Origin: an uncultured Gammaproteobacteria bacterium | Lineage (GTDB): Bacteria > Pseudomonadota > Gammaproteobacteria > Magnimaribacterales > Magnimaribacteraceae | Direction: 5' to 3' | Length of the DNA stretch: 58,360 bases | NCBI GenBank assembly: GCA_913031395.1 | Contig: CAJWDT010000005.1 | Location: 1 to 58,360, forward strand | Shown: positions 28,021 through 37,478 of the stretch, one piece after another | Layout of the letters: every line of letters starts with the position of its first letter | Position numbering within the stretch: the first letter of the stretch is position 1 | Position numbers and translations under genes: made by a program | The notes under the pieces: generated by a model | Database searches by the model: none | What the model was told of the DNA's origin: nothing | What the model saw: only the letters and a program-made list of their open reading frames with translations

Positions 28021-29109
28021 ATGATTTCTAAAGGCGATGATTATCCAATACATCAACTACCTACCCCAGTTGCTGAAGTTGGTTCCGAAAGGAATTTTTA
28101 TGATAGATATTTCTTCAATGGTTATAGCCAAGATGGCAATATCTTTTTTGCTGCCGCGTTTTGTGTATATCCAAATTTGAATGTTAAAGATGCAAGCTTT
28201 GTCTTGGTTCTAAATGGAGTTCAACATAATTTCAGGTATTCAGATGTGCTCAATCAAGAAAGACTCAACACAGAAGTAGGAAATTTCAGAATAGAAATAA
28301 TCCAACCTCTCAAAGAGCTAAAAATAACTTTAGATGATAAGGATAAAGAAATCTCAGTTGATCTAAATTTCCTTGGAAAATTTGAGCCTATGGAAGAACC
28401 AAGAATGACAATAAAAAATGGTTCTAGGGTATATATGGACTCAACCCGAATGACTCAGCATGGCTCTTGGACTGGATCAATACAATTTAAGGAAGAGAAG
28501 ATTCCAATTTCACCAGAAGACTATTGTGGAACTAGAGATAGATCTTGGGGAGTCAGGCCTGTAGGTTTACCTGATGCTCAAATAATGCCACCAATGAAGC
28601 TCCCACAATTCTATTGGTTATGGGCTCCCGCAAACTTTCTAGATCAATCATCCCATCTTTACTTCGTTGATGATGAGAACGGTAGAGCAACTAATAGCCA
28701 TTGTGTCCAACAAAGTAAATCACAAAGCTTAAAACTCCATAACTTACAGAAAAAAATTGAGTATCAACCAAACTCAAGAAGGATAATGAAAGCAGATTTT
28801 GAGGCTGAAAAAGAAGACGGTGTAATTGTCACTTGGTCGTTAATGCCAAAATATCACATGTATATGTGTGGCTTAGGCTATATGCACCCAGACTGGGGCC
28901 ATGGAATTTTTCATGGAGAAAACCAATCTCTATATGACTCTTATGATCTTAGCCAAGACCCCCATGATCCTCCTTTTCTTCATATACAAGCAATTTGCAA
29001 CTTTGTGATGCAAGATGGTGATACCAAAACTCAAGGTATAGGCGTCTTAGAGCAGCTACTAATTGGCCCTCACTTTCCAAGTGGCTTTGAAGGTCTTCTA
29101 GACGGATAA
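28021..29109 (+). CDS. Conserved protein of unknown function between P450 and kinase
   Basis: This 362-residue protein has no signal peptide or transmembrane helix. It is beta-strand and tryptophan rich, and its best mark is CGTRDRSWGVRPVG near residue 180, followed by FYWLWAPANF. I recall similar proteins beside P450 and CoA genes in actinobacteria and marine gammaproteobacteria, with a lipocalin-like CrtC/AttH-type fold as one possibility, but I cannot confirm it. Its start is 1 bp after the P450 stop and the kinase follows after 4 bp, indicating co-expression and possibly a shared lipid substrate. Confidence 0.6.
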   Translation: MISKGDDYPIHQLPTPVAEVGSERNFYDRYFFNGYSQDGNIFFAAAFCVYPNLNVKDASFVLVLNGVQHNFRYSDVLNQERLNTEVGNFRIEIIQPLKELKITLDDKDKEISVDLNFLGKFEPMEEPRMTIKNGSRVYMDSTRMTQHGSWTGSIQFKEEKIPISPEDYCGTRDRSWGVRPVGLPDAQIMPPMKLPQFYWLWAPANFLDQSSHLYFVDDENGRATNSHCVQQSKSQSLKLHNLQKKIEYQPNSRRIMKADFEAEKEDGVIVTWSLMPKYHMYMCGLGYMHPDWGHGIFHGENQSLYDSYDLSQDPHDPPFLHIQAICNFVMQDGDTKTQGIGVLEQLLIGPHFPSGFEGLLDG

Positions 29110-29113
29110 GCAA

Positions 29114-30118
29114 ATGTCTGAAGAACTTTCCTCAAAGTTTATTAGTTATTATTCAAGCTTTTCGAACAAAGACTATTCTTTAGTTAGTTTTGAAAGAATC
29201 TTTGGCGGTGCAAGTAGAGAAACATACAAGATTGAAGTTAAAGGAGACACAGTTGAAAGATTAATTCTCCGTGTTACTCAAGATAGTTCACTTATTGAGA
29301 CCGAGCAAGAAACAGAGTATTTGGCCTACTCAGCGTTTCAAAACTCCGCGGTCCCCGTGCCAGACTTATTAGATATGTCCGAAGATAAAAATATCTTGGG
29401 TGCTCCATTTATGTTGATGAAAGAACTAAAAGGAGAAGCTGCCAGTCCTTTTACTCCTGGTGTTTATTCACCAAATGAAAAAAAATTGGGCTACCAATTT
29501 TGGTCTATTCTTGGAGAGATAGCTAAAAAAGATATCAATAAAGATATCTTTGAGACTCTTGCTGAAGAGTTATCTTCACCAAGCTGGAAGAACGAGCTCG
29601 ATAAGTGGGTCAAAGTAATTCATGAAGACTCGATTAGTATAGAACCTATATTAGAAGCAGGCATAAGAACTTTATATAGAAACCCTCCCAAGGAACCTGA
29701 GAGGCTCTCTATAGTTCATGGAGATTATAGGAGCGGAAATTTCCTTTTTCTGAATGATCAAATTACAGGGATACTTGATTGGGAAATGGCCCATATTGGA
29801 AACCCTCTGGAGGATTTAGGCTGGGCACTCTCACCCATTTGGAGTTGGCAAGACAGAAAACGTCCTGGTTATTTAATTCAAAAGGAAGAAGCATTGAAAG
29901 TCTGGGAAAGTTCTAGCAACATTAAAGTGGATCCTGTGGAACTTAAATGGTGGGAATTATTCGCAGCTGTAAAAGGCATGGCTATTTGGATTTCGGCCGG
30001 CAATGAATTTAAATCTGGTAAGAATATTGATCCTATAAATCTATTCTCTGCATGGATACCTGGAGACATTCATCTTGAAGTAATTCTTGATATTTTAGAG
30101 GACAACAATGAAGCCTGA
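29114..30118 (+). CDS. APH-fold phosphotransferase (LvaA / ACAD10-11 kinase-domain-like)
   Basis: This 334-residue kinase-like protein has the glycine-rich loop FGGASRETYKIEV (residues about 35-47), the catalytic HGDYRSGNFLF segment (Brenner motif HGDxxxxN) near residue 200, and the metal-binding DWEMAHIGNPLEDLGW. Homologues include the kinase domain of ACAD10/11 and Pseudomonas LvaA, which phosphorylate 4-hydroxyacyl-CoAs. Antibiotic resistance is unlikely given this context. It overlaps the downstream DUF6285-like gene by 11 bp, as a kinase and helper would. Confidence 0.85.
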   Translation: MSEELSSKFISYYSSFSNKDYSLVSFERIFGGASRETYKIEVKGDTVERLILRVTQDSSLIETEQETEYLAYSAFQNSAVPVPDLLDMSEDKNILGAPFMLMKELKGEAASPFTPGVYSPNEKKLGYQFWSILGEIAKKDINKDIFETLAEELSSPSWKNELDKWVKVIHEDSISIEPILEAGIRTLYRNPPKEPERLSIVHGDYRSGNFLFLNDQITGILDWEMAHIGNPLEDLGWALSPIWSWQDRKRPGYLIQKEEALKVWESSSNIKVDPVELKWWELFAAVKGMAIWISAGNEFKSGKNIDPINLFSAWIPGDIHLEVILDILEDNNEA

Positions 30119-30545
30119 TATAAATGAAGCATTACTTAATGCGGCTCAAGAGATTATCGGAAGATTTAGCCCTCTTATTGAGGATGAGTATGAGAGATCT
30201 AGATTAGGATCTTGGGGGGCCTTAATTCTTATATCTGCTATGAAGTTTAATGATGCTGGATCGGCGCTATATAAAGAAAATGAAGATATAGTTTTATGGT
30301 TGAGAGATTACACCAACCTAGACTCCGAAGAATTAACAAATTTAGATATAAAAGCATATCAAGATGTAAGCACCGTTGACAAAATCAATCAGGAATTGAG
30401 AGAGTTGCTTAACCGAGAGTTTATGGCACTTGAAGATTCGGGAGACAAAGTCGGTATTAGGTCAGGATTAGTGTTAATGAGGACCATGCATCAAAGAAGG
30501 AAGGTGAGCGACTTAATTGGTTTATTACAAGTTCCAGAGGATTAG
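30108..30545 (+). CDS. DUF6285-like small protein, possible LvaB-type kinase partner
   Basis: This 145-residue, largely helical protein has no export signal. It begins MKPDINEALLNAAQEIIGRF and contains YERSRLGSWGALILISAMKF, which resembles the DUF6285 proteins encoded after APH-type kinases. In the Pseudomonas levulinate pathway the small LvaB is needed for LvaA activity; I infer an equivalent accessory role here. The 11-bp overlap with the kinase gene supports co-translation. Assignment to the DUF is from memory of the pattern, not from a search. Confidence 0.65.
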   Translation: MKPDINEALLNAAQEIIGRFSPLIEDEYERSRLGSWGALILISAMKFNDAGSALYKENEDIVLWLRDYTNLDSEELTNLDIKAYQDVSTVDKINQELRELLNREFMALEDSGDKVGIRSGLVLMRTMHQRRKVSDLIGLLQVPED

Positions 30546-30661
30546 CTTGTCCACTGAACTAGAGAAATAAAGCCGTAGGCTCCTAAAAACATAGGTGCAA
30601 GGTACAGAGTTGGTAGTATGACTCCAGTTACTTTTTTTACTTTTCGTTCTATTTTTTTCAT
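30542..30661 (-). CDS. Possible 39-residue single-pass membrane peptide
   Basis: An ATG-initiated frame of 39 codons begins with a strongly basic stretch (MKKIERKVKKV). It continues as a hydrophobic helix (TGVILPTLYLAPMFLGAYGF, about residues 12-31) and ends QWTS, the layout of a small inner-membrane protein with a cytoplasmic basic N-terminus. Its stop overlaps the convergent DUF6285-like gene by 4 bp, matching gene-end geometry in this genome. No clear Shine-Dalgarno is visible. I do not recognise a named family. Confidence 0.5.
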   Translation of the reverse strand: MKKIERKVKKVTGVILPTLYLAPMFLGAYGFISLVQWTS

Positions 30662-30758
30662 TATATTAGTTGTACGTTAAAAACGCCTGCATACTATCAT
30701 TTAAAATTATATATGTATATAAATATAATGAATATATTAAGAAAACCTTAAGAAATGT

Positions 30759-31814
30759 CTATTTTTCTGAAATTTTTAACGAAAATTCTACTATTCCTAT
30801 ACCGTTTTCTCCTCGAATCGAGTAAAGAAGGTAATTTTTACCATTTTCTGAATAAATAGCTGGATCTCTCAGTTGGTTAACTGGGATATTGATTGCACTT
30901 TCTATAGATTTATAAAGAGGCAATGAAGCACCTTCCCACTCTCTTTCAGGTTTCAAAACTTCGATAGGTTTAGATGATGTCCATAGATGTAAGGGCATAG
31001 TAAGATCCAATGTGCTTAATAGGATCCTTTCAGGAGAATCTCCTTTTCTTGTGAAAAAAATAAATAATTTATTATCATTAACCAACACAGCTGAATGTCT
31101 GGTATTTTCTTCCATAACCTGATTTACAATTCTGAAATCTTCTATATCGCCGTTATTTTTATAAATAACCCCAGGCATCGAGAGCGCGTAGTTAATATCT
31201 TTATAGGAAAATCTTCTAAAATAAGGCCAACCTACAATTTTTTTTCTAGCTATAAAATTAATACCATCCTCGGATGTGGCTACCCTAGTTTTTTGAAGCC
31301 CGAATTCGTCTAAGCCATGATAATACATAATTATTCTTTCATTAGAATCATCTACATGAGCATCTGGTGACGCAATATGTGGAATTGTAAGATCATCTAT
31401 CTTTTTTGGTATGTAATTAATGAGATCTGGATGGGCATTTCTTGTTCCTAGAGTCTCAAGATCAAAATTTTCAGGAATATCTGGCATCTCTTTAAGAAAA
31501 TATGAATCTTGAAGGTTTAATGTTCCTCCAGGATGTATTGTCCAGGGTCCTGTTAATTTATCAGCAAAGGCTAATTTAATCCTGTCCCCTTTATGATCCG
31601 CAAAGTATAAATAATACTTTCCTAGAGGATCTTTTAACCAGGCCGGGGCTCTAATTAAGGATGGGCCTTGTACATTTTCTCCAATCTCTTCTAAAAGAAG
31701 AGGAGGGATAATTGGTTCATCAATAATACGAATAATTTCTATTTGCACATTTGTTTCTCTTTCGCTGCATCCAAATACTAAAGTCAAAATGATCAATAAA
31801 AAATATCTATTCAT
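30759..31814 (-). CDS. Lipoprotein with glycosidase-like beta-propeller (GH43-type fold)
   Basis: This 351-residue protein has a lipoprotein signal ending LVFGC (Cys16). The body has repeated strand motifs typical of five-bladed-propeller glycan enzymes: SLIRAPAWLKDPLGKYYLYFADHKGDRIKLAFADKL-like first blade features, AHPDLINY, SPDAHVDDSNERIIMYYHG, and LRDPAIYSENGKNYLLYSI. Catalytic carboxylates cannot be assigned securely, so activity on a polysaccharide is inferred from the fold only. It would be anchored in the periplasm or outer membrane. It is divergent from parE with a 66-bp spacer. Confidence 0.65.
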   Translation of the reverse strand: MNRYFLLIILTLVFGCSERETNVQIEIIRIIDEPIIPPLLLEEIGENVQGPSLIRAPAWLKDPLGKYYLYFADHKGDRIKLAFADKLTGPWTIHPGGTLNLQDSYFLKEMPDIPENFDLETLGTRNAHPDLINYIPKKIDDLTIPHIASPDAHVDDSNERIIMYYHGLDEFGLQKTRVATSEDGINFIARKKIVGWPYFRRFSYKDINYALSMPGVIYKNNGDIEDFRIVNQVMEENTRHSAVLVNDNKLFIFFTRKGDSPERILLSTLDLTMPLHLWTSSKPIEVLKPEREWEGASLPLYKSIESAINIPVNQLRDPAIYSENGKNYLLYSIRGENGIGIVEFSLKISEK

Positions 31815-31837
31815 TTTTAGTTTTATTTTGATTTCTA

Positions 31838-31868
31838 GTAACTCAGTTTAGTTACCACAGGTTATAAT
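31838..31868. promoter_or_regulatory. Dyad plus -10 hexamer in the parE divergent spacer
   Basis: A 6-bp perfect inverted repeat GTAACT (31838-31843) / AGTTAC (31850-31855) lies just upstream of a consensus TATAAT (31863-31868). TATAAT ends 12 nt before the parE ATG, so the leader would be about 5-7 nt. The dyad could be an operator for parE or the divergent lipoprotein gene; no factor can be named. Confidence 0.35.
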
Positions 31869-31880
31869 AGCCAAAACCAC

Positions 31881-33767
31881 ATGGCTAGAGAATATACTGC
31901 AAAGTCAATTGAAGTCCTATCAGGGCTTGATCCGGTCAAAAAGAGGCCAGGAATGTATACGGAAACTTCCAGGCCTAATCATTTAGCATTAGAGGTTATA
32001 GACAACAGCATTGATGAAGCCTTGGGTGGATATGCTTCAAAAATTGATGTGTGCCTAAATAAAGATGGGTCCTTAAGTGTAGAGGATGATGGCAGAGGCA
32101 TGCCTGTTGATATTCATCCTGATGAAGGGGTTCCCGCAGTAGAGCTTATTTTTACTCGTCTTCATGCAGGGGCAAAATTCTCTAATGAGGATTACAAATT
32201 TTCAGGAGGACTCCATGGTGTTGGAGTTTCTGTTGTTAACGCTTTATCTATTAATTTAGAAGCAGAGATTAAAAGAGATGGAAATAAGTATTCTATTAGA
32301 TTTGAGAATAGCGAGAAGAAGGGAGAATTAAAATCGATAGATAAGGTTGGACAAAAAAATACTGGAACAAAAGTAACTTTTCTTCCGGATCCTCAATATT
32401 TTGATAATGCTAGAATCTCAGTTTCTCAACTTACAGCAGCATTAAAAGCAAAAGCTGTTCTTTCTCCTGGGCTCACAATCTCATTTAAAGACGAGAACAC
32501 TGGTAATTCTGAAACTTGGTGTTATTTAGAAGGTCTCGCTTCTTATCTTAAATCTTCTAACAAAGGTGGAGAGGTTGTTCCCGTTGATCCTTTTGAGGGC
32601 GAGTACTTATCAGATGAAGGAGGTTTAACTTGGGCCTTACAATGGGTAGAAGGAATATCTGATCCTATTTCGGATAGTTACGTTAATTTGATACCTACTT
32701 CTCAAGGTGGGACACATGTCAACGGCACGAGATCTGGTTTGACCGAAGCGCTTAAAGAATTTTGTGATTTTAGAAACTTAATTCCAAGAGGAGTGAAGCT
32801 TACAGCTGATGATATTTGGTTAAATTGTAGCTCAATAATTTCAGCTAAAGTAAAAGATCCACAATTTACTGGTCAAACGAAAGAGAGGCTTTCTTCAAAA
32901 GAATTTAGTAGCGTTTCTTCGCAGATCATTAAAGATTCTTTTAGTTTATGGCTAAATCAGCACACAGAAGAAGGAGAGACAATTGCTGGAATTTGTATTT
33001 CTAATGCTCAAGCCAGACAGAAAAGTAATAAAAAAGTAGATCGGAAAAGAATTATCTCCGGTCCAGCATTACCAGGAAAGTTGACTGACTGTACGAGCAA
33101 TGACCCTGAAGTAGGAGAATTATTTTTAGTTGAAGGTGAGTCGGCAGGTGGATCTGCAAAAAGAGCTAGAGACAGAACATTTCAGGCTATTCTTCCTCTA
33201 AAGGGAAAGATTATGAATACGTGGGAAGTAGATGTAAGTGAGGTTTTAGCTTCTCAAGAAGTTAATAATATTGCAATTGCATTAGGTGTGGAACCAGGTA
33301 GTAATAACCTCGAAGGATTAAGATATGGAAAGGTATGTATATTGGCAGATGCTGATTCTGATGGATTACATATAGCTACACTTCTATGTGCTCTTTTTCT
33401 AAAACATTTCAGGCCTTTAGTTGAAGACGGAAGAGTTTATGTATCTATGCCTCCACTTTATCGGATTGATCAAGGTAAGGACGTTCATTACGCTCTTGAT
33501 GATCCTGAAAAAGATAAACTTGTAGAGGATTTACAGAAAAAAAATAAAAGAACAAAGATAGAGGTTCAGCGCTTTAAAGGTCTAGGTGAAATGAATGCAT
33601 CTCAACTAAGAGAAACTACTATGCTCCCAGGAGCTAGAAGATTAGTTCAGTTAACTATTCAGAATGGTGATAAATCTTCTCAGATGGTTGATATGCTTTT
33701 ATCTAAGAAAAGATCGCAAGATCGAAAAGAATGGCTTGAAGATAAAGGGAATTTAGCAAATGTCTGA
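31881..33767 (+). CDS. parE: DNA topoisomerase IV subunit B
   Basis: This 628-residue ATPase subunit has GHKL motifs [21 protein letters not shown] and [14 protein letters not shown], then the transducer QTKERLSS. The TOPRIM domain has the catalytic Glu in [17 protein letters not shown] and the acidic DADSDG near residue 490. Length fits ParE (about 630) and not GyrB (about 800), and the partner ParC overlaps by 8 bp. With ParC it decatenates replicated chromosomes. No strong Shine-Dalgarno precedes the ATG. Confidence 0.95.
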   Translation: MAREYTAKSIEVLSGLDPVKKRPGMYTETSRPNHLALEVIDNSIDEALGGYASKIDVCLNKDGSLSVEDDGRGMPVDIHPDEGVPAVELIFTRLHAGAKFSNEDYKFSGGLHGVGVSVVNALSINLEAEIKRDGNKYSIRFENSEKKGELKSIDKVGQKNTGTKVTFLPDPQYFDNARISVSQLTAALKAKAVLSPGLTISFKDENTGNSETWCYLEGLASYLKSSNKGGEVVPVDPFEGEYLSDEGGLTWALQWVEGISDPISDSYVNLIPTSQGGTHVNGTRSGLTEALKEFCDFRNLIPRGVKLTADDIWLNCSSIISAKVKDPQFTGQTKERLSSKEFSSVSSQIIKDSFSLWLNQHTEEGETIAGICISNAQARQKSNKKVDRKRIISGPALPGKLTDCTSNDPEVGELFLVEGESAGGSAKRARDRTFQAILPLKGKIMNTWEVDVSEVLASQEVNNIAIALGVEPGSNNLEGLRYGKVCILADADSDGLHIATLLCALFLKHFRPLVEDGRVYVSMPPLYRIDQGKDVHYALDDPEKDKLVEDLQKKNKRTKIEVQRFKGLGEMNASQLRETTMLPGARRLVQLTIQNGDKSSQMVDMLLSKKRSQDRKEWLEDKGNLANV

Positions 33768-36006
33768 AAAACTTGAACAACAATCATTAAGCCAGTTTAG
33801 CGAAAAAGCCTATCTCGATTATTCAATGTATGTCATTTTGGATAGGGCATTACCTCATATCGGGGATGGATTGAAACCCGTACAAAGACGAATAATTTAT
33901 GCAATGTCTGAACTTGGACTTAGTTCTGCAGCAAAGTATAAAAAGAGTGCAAGAACAGTTGGAGATGTAATCGGTAAGTTTCATCCACATGGGGATACCG
34001 CAGCTTATGAAGCTATGGTTTTACTGTCGCAGTCTTTCTCTACAAGATATCCACTAATAGATGGCCAAGGTAATTGGGGGTCAATAGATGATCCAAAATC
34101 TTTTGCTGCAATGAGGTATACAGAGTGTAGGCTCTCTCCATATGCAAAAAGTCTTCTTGAAGAGCTTGGCCAAGGAACGGTTGACTGGACTAGCAACTTT
34201 GATGGAACACTTTTAGAGCCATCTGTTCTTCCTGCTCGTTTACCAAATCTCCTGTTAAATGGCGCAACTGGAATTGCAGTAGGTATGGCTACGGATATAC
34301 CTCCCCATAACTTAAATGAAATTGTTAATGCTTGTATTAAAATTTTAGATGAACCAAAAGTTTCTGTTGAAGAGTTATATAAAATTATTCCAGGACCAGA
34401 TTTTCCTACAAAGGCAGAAATAATTTCTTCTGAAGAAGATCTTAAAGAAATTTATCAATCTGGGAGAGGCTCTATAAGAATGAGATCAACTTATGAAGTA
34501 GAAAATGGAGAGATAGTAATAACCGCCTTACCTCATCAGACTTCAAGCTCTAAAATATTAGAGCAAATTGCTTCACAAATGGATGGGAAGAAACTTCCAA
34601 TGATTGTCGATTTAAGAGATGAAAGCGACGAAGAGAATCCTACCAGATTGGTATTAGTTCCTAAGTCTAATAGAGTAGATAAAGATGCAGTGATGAATCA
34701 TTTATTTGCAACAAGTGACCTCCAGAAAAATTATAGAGTCAATATGAATCTGATAGGTCTTAACGGAAAGCCTCAGACTCGAGATATAAAGCTGGTTCTT
34801 AAAGAGTGGCTAACTTTTAGATTACAAACTGTAACAAGAAGACTTCAATATAGACTCGACTGGGTCCTTGATAGGCTTCATATTTTAGAAGGTCTCTTAG
34901 TGATTTATCTAAATATAGATGAAGTTATTAGTATTATTCGAAATGAAGAAGAACCAAAAAAAGTCTTACAGAAAAAATTTAAATTAAGTGTTGTCCAGGT
35001 TGATGCAATTTTAGAAATTAGATTAAGGCAGCTTGCTAAGCTTGAAGAAATCAAAATCACAGAAGAGCAGGGAACTCTAGACTCTGAAAGAAAAGAATTA
35101 GAAAAGTTATTAGGCTCTAAGGCACGTTTAAAAACTTTAATAAAGAAAGAGCTCATAGCAGATGCAGAAATCTATGGAGACGAAAGAAATAGCCCTATAG
35201 TCTCTAGAGAAGAAGCAACAGCTTTTGACGAAACAGAGCTCATATCGTCAGATCCAGTAACAGTTGTTCTTTCAGAAAGAGGATGGGTCAGAGCTGCTAA
35301 AGGACATGATATAGATCCAGAATCCTTAAATTATCGAGAAGGGGATAGTTTCTTTGCCTCAGTTTCTTCAAGAAACAATCTGAATGCCATTTTCTTTGAT
35401 TCAACTGGTAAAGCGTATACCTTACCATGTCATTCATTGCCGTCCGCAAGAGGACAGGGGGAGCCGTTAACTGGAAAATTAAATGCCGAGTCAGGAGAAA
35501 CTTTCTTAGGCGTAACATCGGGACCCAATGAAACAAAAATCATATTAGCCACATCGTCTGGTTATGGATTTATAGCAAATTTAGGTGATCTTCAGACAAA
35601 GAATAAGTCAGGAAAAGCTGCAATTAAAGTTCAAGAAAATGCCAAAGTCCTTTCCCCGAGTATTATTAAAGAAGAACAAGATGTTATAGCTGCTATAACT
35701 AACCAAGGCAGAATGTTAGTTTTTCCTTACTCAGAATTACCACAGCTCGCAAGAGGTAAGGGTAATAAAATTATTGGAATACCTAAGCCTAACTTCGAAT
35801 CTGGTGAAGAGTTCTTACAAGAAGTCGCTGTAATGGGTCAAGGAAGAGAGCTTAAGTTAATAAGTGGCAAAAGGCATTTCACAATCAAACTTAAGGATCT
35901 AGAAAACTTCTCAGGTAATCGTGGTAGGAGAGGAAATTTCTTACCAAAAGGTTTTAGGAAAGTTGATCGAGTAGAGGTAATCTCTTCTGAGAATCCACCA
36001 AATTAA
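33760..36006 (+). CDS. parC: DNA topoisomerase IV subunit A
   Basis: This 748-residue subunit carries the winged-helix breakage-reunion domain, with catalytic Tyr120 in [10 protein letters not shown], and a C-terminal beta-pinwheel. The quinolone-determining region reads [15 protein letters not shown]. Residue 80 is Thr where E. coli ParC has Ser, and Glu84 is retained. IGIAVGMAT-type sequence ([18 protein letters not shown]) follows. The length fits ParC, and the pinwheel lacks the longer GyrA-box arrangement. It overlaps parE by 8 bp, so the two are probably co-translated. Confidence 0.95.
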   Translation: MSEKLEQQSLSQFSEKAYLDYSMYVILDRALPHIGDGLKPVQRRIIYAMSELGLSSAAKYKKSARTVGDVIGKFHPHGDTAAYEAMVLLSQSFSTRYPLIDGQGNWGSIDDPKSFAAMRYTECRLSPYAKSLLEELGQGTVDWTSNFDGTLLEPSVLPARLPNLLLNGATGIAVGMATDIPPHNLNEIVNACIKILDEPKVSVEELYKIIPGPDFPTKAEIISSEEDLKEIYQSGRGSIRMRSTYEVENGEIVITALPHQTSSSKILEQIASQMDGKKLPMIVDLRDESDEENPTRLVLVPKSNRVDKDAVMNHLFATSDLQKNYRVNMNLIGLNGKPQTRDIKLVLKEWLTFRLQTVTRRLQYRLDWVLDRLHILEGLLVIYLNIDEVISIIRNEEEPKKVLQKKFKLSVVQVDAILEIRLRQLAKLEEIKITEEQGTLDSERKELEKLLGSKARLKTLIKKELIADAEIYGDERNSPIVSREEATAFDETELISSDPVTVVLSERGWVRAAKGHDIDPESLNYREGDSFFASVSSRNNLNAIFFDSTGKAYTLPCHSLPSARGQGEPLTGKLNAESGETFLGVTSGPNETKIILATSSGYGFIANLGDLQTKNKSGKAAIKVQENAKVLSPSIIKEEQDVIAAITNQGRMLVFPYSELPQLARGKGNKIIGIPKPNFESGEEFLQEVAVMGQGRELKLISGKRHFTIKLKDLENFSGNRGRRGNFLPKGFRKVDRVEVISSENPPN

Positions 36007-36041
36007 TATATTTAAAATTATTTTATTTAAAGGAGTAAGTA

Positions 36042-36503
36042 ATGAGAGATAAATTCCCTTATATTGGAAATGACGTTTTAATTACTCAAGAGATGTGCGA
36101 CCTAAATGGTCATATGAATGTGATTTATTATGCAAAAATATTTGAGGATGAATTTCCTTTTTATTCATCATTAGGCTTTTCCTCCGATTATTTTAAAAAA
36201 GGTTTTTCTTTCTTCACTCTAGAGATGAACATCAGATATCTTAAAGAAATGAAAAAAGGTGAATACGCTTCACCATGTTTTAGATACTTTGCTGTAAAAC
36301 CGAAATTAATCCATTACGGTGGCGTGATCTTGAATGAAGCTGGAGATATTTCAGCCATAACGGAAAATGTACTGATTCATGTCGATATGAATACAAGAAG
36401 ATCATGTGAGATGAGTGATGAAACAATCAGCCACCTCCAGAATATGGTAGAAGATCACTCTTCAACTGGGCCAATAGATTTTGATTTGAGACTAAAAATC
36501 TAA
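36042..36503 (+). CDS. 4HBT-type acyl-CoA thioesterase
   Basis: This 153-residue hotdog protein has the YbgC/FadM-like active-site segment DLNGHMNVIYYAKIFEDEF (residues 19-37), where Asp19 and the GHMN motif match the 4HBT signature. MNIRYLKEMKKGE and the strand after it are typical. It hydrolyses an acyl-CoA in the cytoplasm, chain length unknown. A strong Shine-Dalgarno (AAAGGAG) lies 7 nt before ATG, so it has its own initiation even if transcribed with parC. It overlaps the convergent reductase gene by 4 bp. Confidence 0.8.
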   Translation: MRDKFPYIGNDVLITQEMCDLNGHMNVIYYAKIFEDEFPFYSSLGFSSDYFKKGFSFFTLEMNIRYLKEMKKGEYASPCFRYFAVKPKLIHYGGVILNEAGDISAITENVLIHVDMNTRRSCEMSDETISHLQNMVEDHSSTGPIDFDLRLKI

Positions 36504-37468
36504 ACTGATTTTAATTCTTCTTGAATACTTTCATCTAGTAAAGGCAGCACTTCCATACTTCTCAGATTTTCTTCTAATTGGCCTAGCTTAGATGCACCAA
36601 GTATTACGGTTGAAACATTCTTATTTAATAAACACCATGCAATTGCTAGATTAGACATACTGACATTTAGTTTTTCTGCTATCGGAACTAGCGACATTAT
36701 TCGTTTCATCCTACCTTGACCTCTATCAGATTCAACCATACTTTTCTTTAACCATTCATAGCCCTCAAGAGAAGCTCTTGAGCCTTCCGGAATTCCTTCT
36801 AGATATTTACCTGTCAAAGCTCCTGAAGCTAGAGGAGACCAAATTGTTGTTCCTAATCCATATTTTTCATAAAGAGACTCATATTCATTTTCAAATCTAT
36901 CTCTATCAAGCAAATTGTATTGCGGCTGTTCCATGGATGGTGGAGTTAAATGATTTTCGTAGGCAAACTCATAGGCTTCTGATATTTGTTCAGCAGTCCA
37001 TTCAGAAGTACCCCAGTAAAGAACCTTCCCTTGCATAACAAGATTATGCATAGCCCAAACAGTTTCACTTATGGGAGTTTCAGGATCAGCCCTATGACAG
37101 AAGTACATATCAAGATAATCAACTTGCAGCCTCTCCATGGCTTGATGACAAGCCTCTGTGATATGTTTTCTACTTAATCCAATTTGAGTTGGCAGAGGAT
37201 TGGCCTTGGCTCCAAAAAAAACTTTAGATGAAACACAGTATGAATCTCTTGATTTATTGAGTGCTTTAAGCGCTTTGCCCATTACAATTTCAGATTCTCC
37301 CCTTTCATAACCTTCTGCGTTATCAAAAAAATTAATTCCTGCATCCAAACAAGTCCCAAACATTTTTTCTGCAAGACCTGTATCAATCTGCTTATTAAAT
37401 GTGACCCAAGATCCAAACGATAATTCAGATACTTTGAGGCCAGACTTTCCTAAATTCCTATATTTCAT
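36500..37468 (-). CDS. Aldo/keto reductase (Kv-beta / YghZ-like)
   Basis: This 322-residue TIM-barrel NADPH reductase has an intact catalytic tetrad: D49 and Y54 in FFDNAEGYERGESE, K82 in SSKVFF, and H125 in MYFCHRADP. The closing TVILGASKLGQLEENL is the NADPH-binding loop. This group reduces aldehydes such as methylglyoxal or lipid-derived carbonyls. TAGGAG precedes the ATG. It lies 10 bp downstream of argD on the same strand, though a metabolic link is not obvious. Confidence 0.9.
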   Translation of the reverse strand: MKYRNLGKSGLKVSELSFGSWVTFNKQIDTGLAEKMFGTCLDAGINFFDNAEGYERGESEIVMGKALKALNKSRDSYCVSSKVFFGAKANPLPTQIGLSRKHITEACHQAMERLQVDYLDMYFCHRADPETPISETVWAMHNLVMQGKVLYWGTSEWTAEQISEAYEFAYENHLTPPSMEQPQYNLLDRDRFENEYESLYEKYGLGTTIWSPLASGALTGKYLEGIPEGSRASLEGYEWLKKSMVESDRGQGRMKRIMSLVPIAEKLNVSMSNLAIAWCLLNKNVSTVILGASKLGQLEENLRSMEVLPLLDESIQEELKSV

Positions 37469-37478
37469 AACTACACTC

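Noticed and set aside
29114-30118. Aminoglycoside-resistance phosphotransferase
   Set aside because: The fold is shared, but the position in a P450/DUF6285 operon fits an acyl-CoA or lipid kinase.
31881-36006. gyrB-gyrA instead of parE-parC
   Set aside because: Subunit lengths (628 and 748) and the adjacent overlapping arrangement fit topoisomerase IV.
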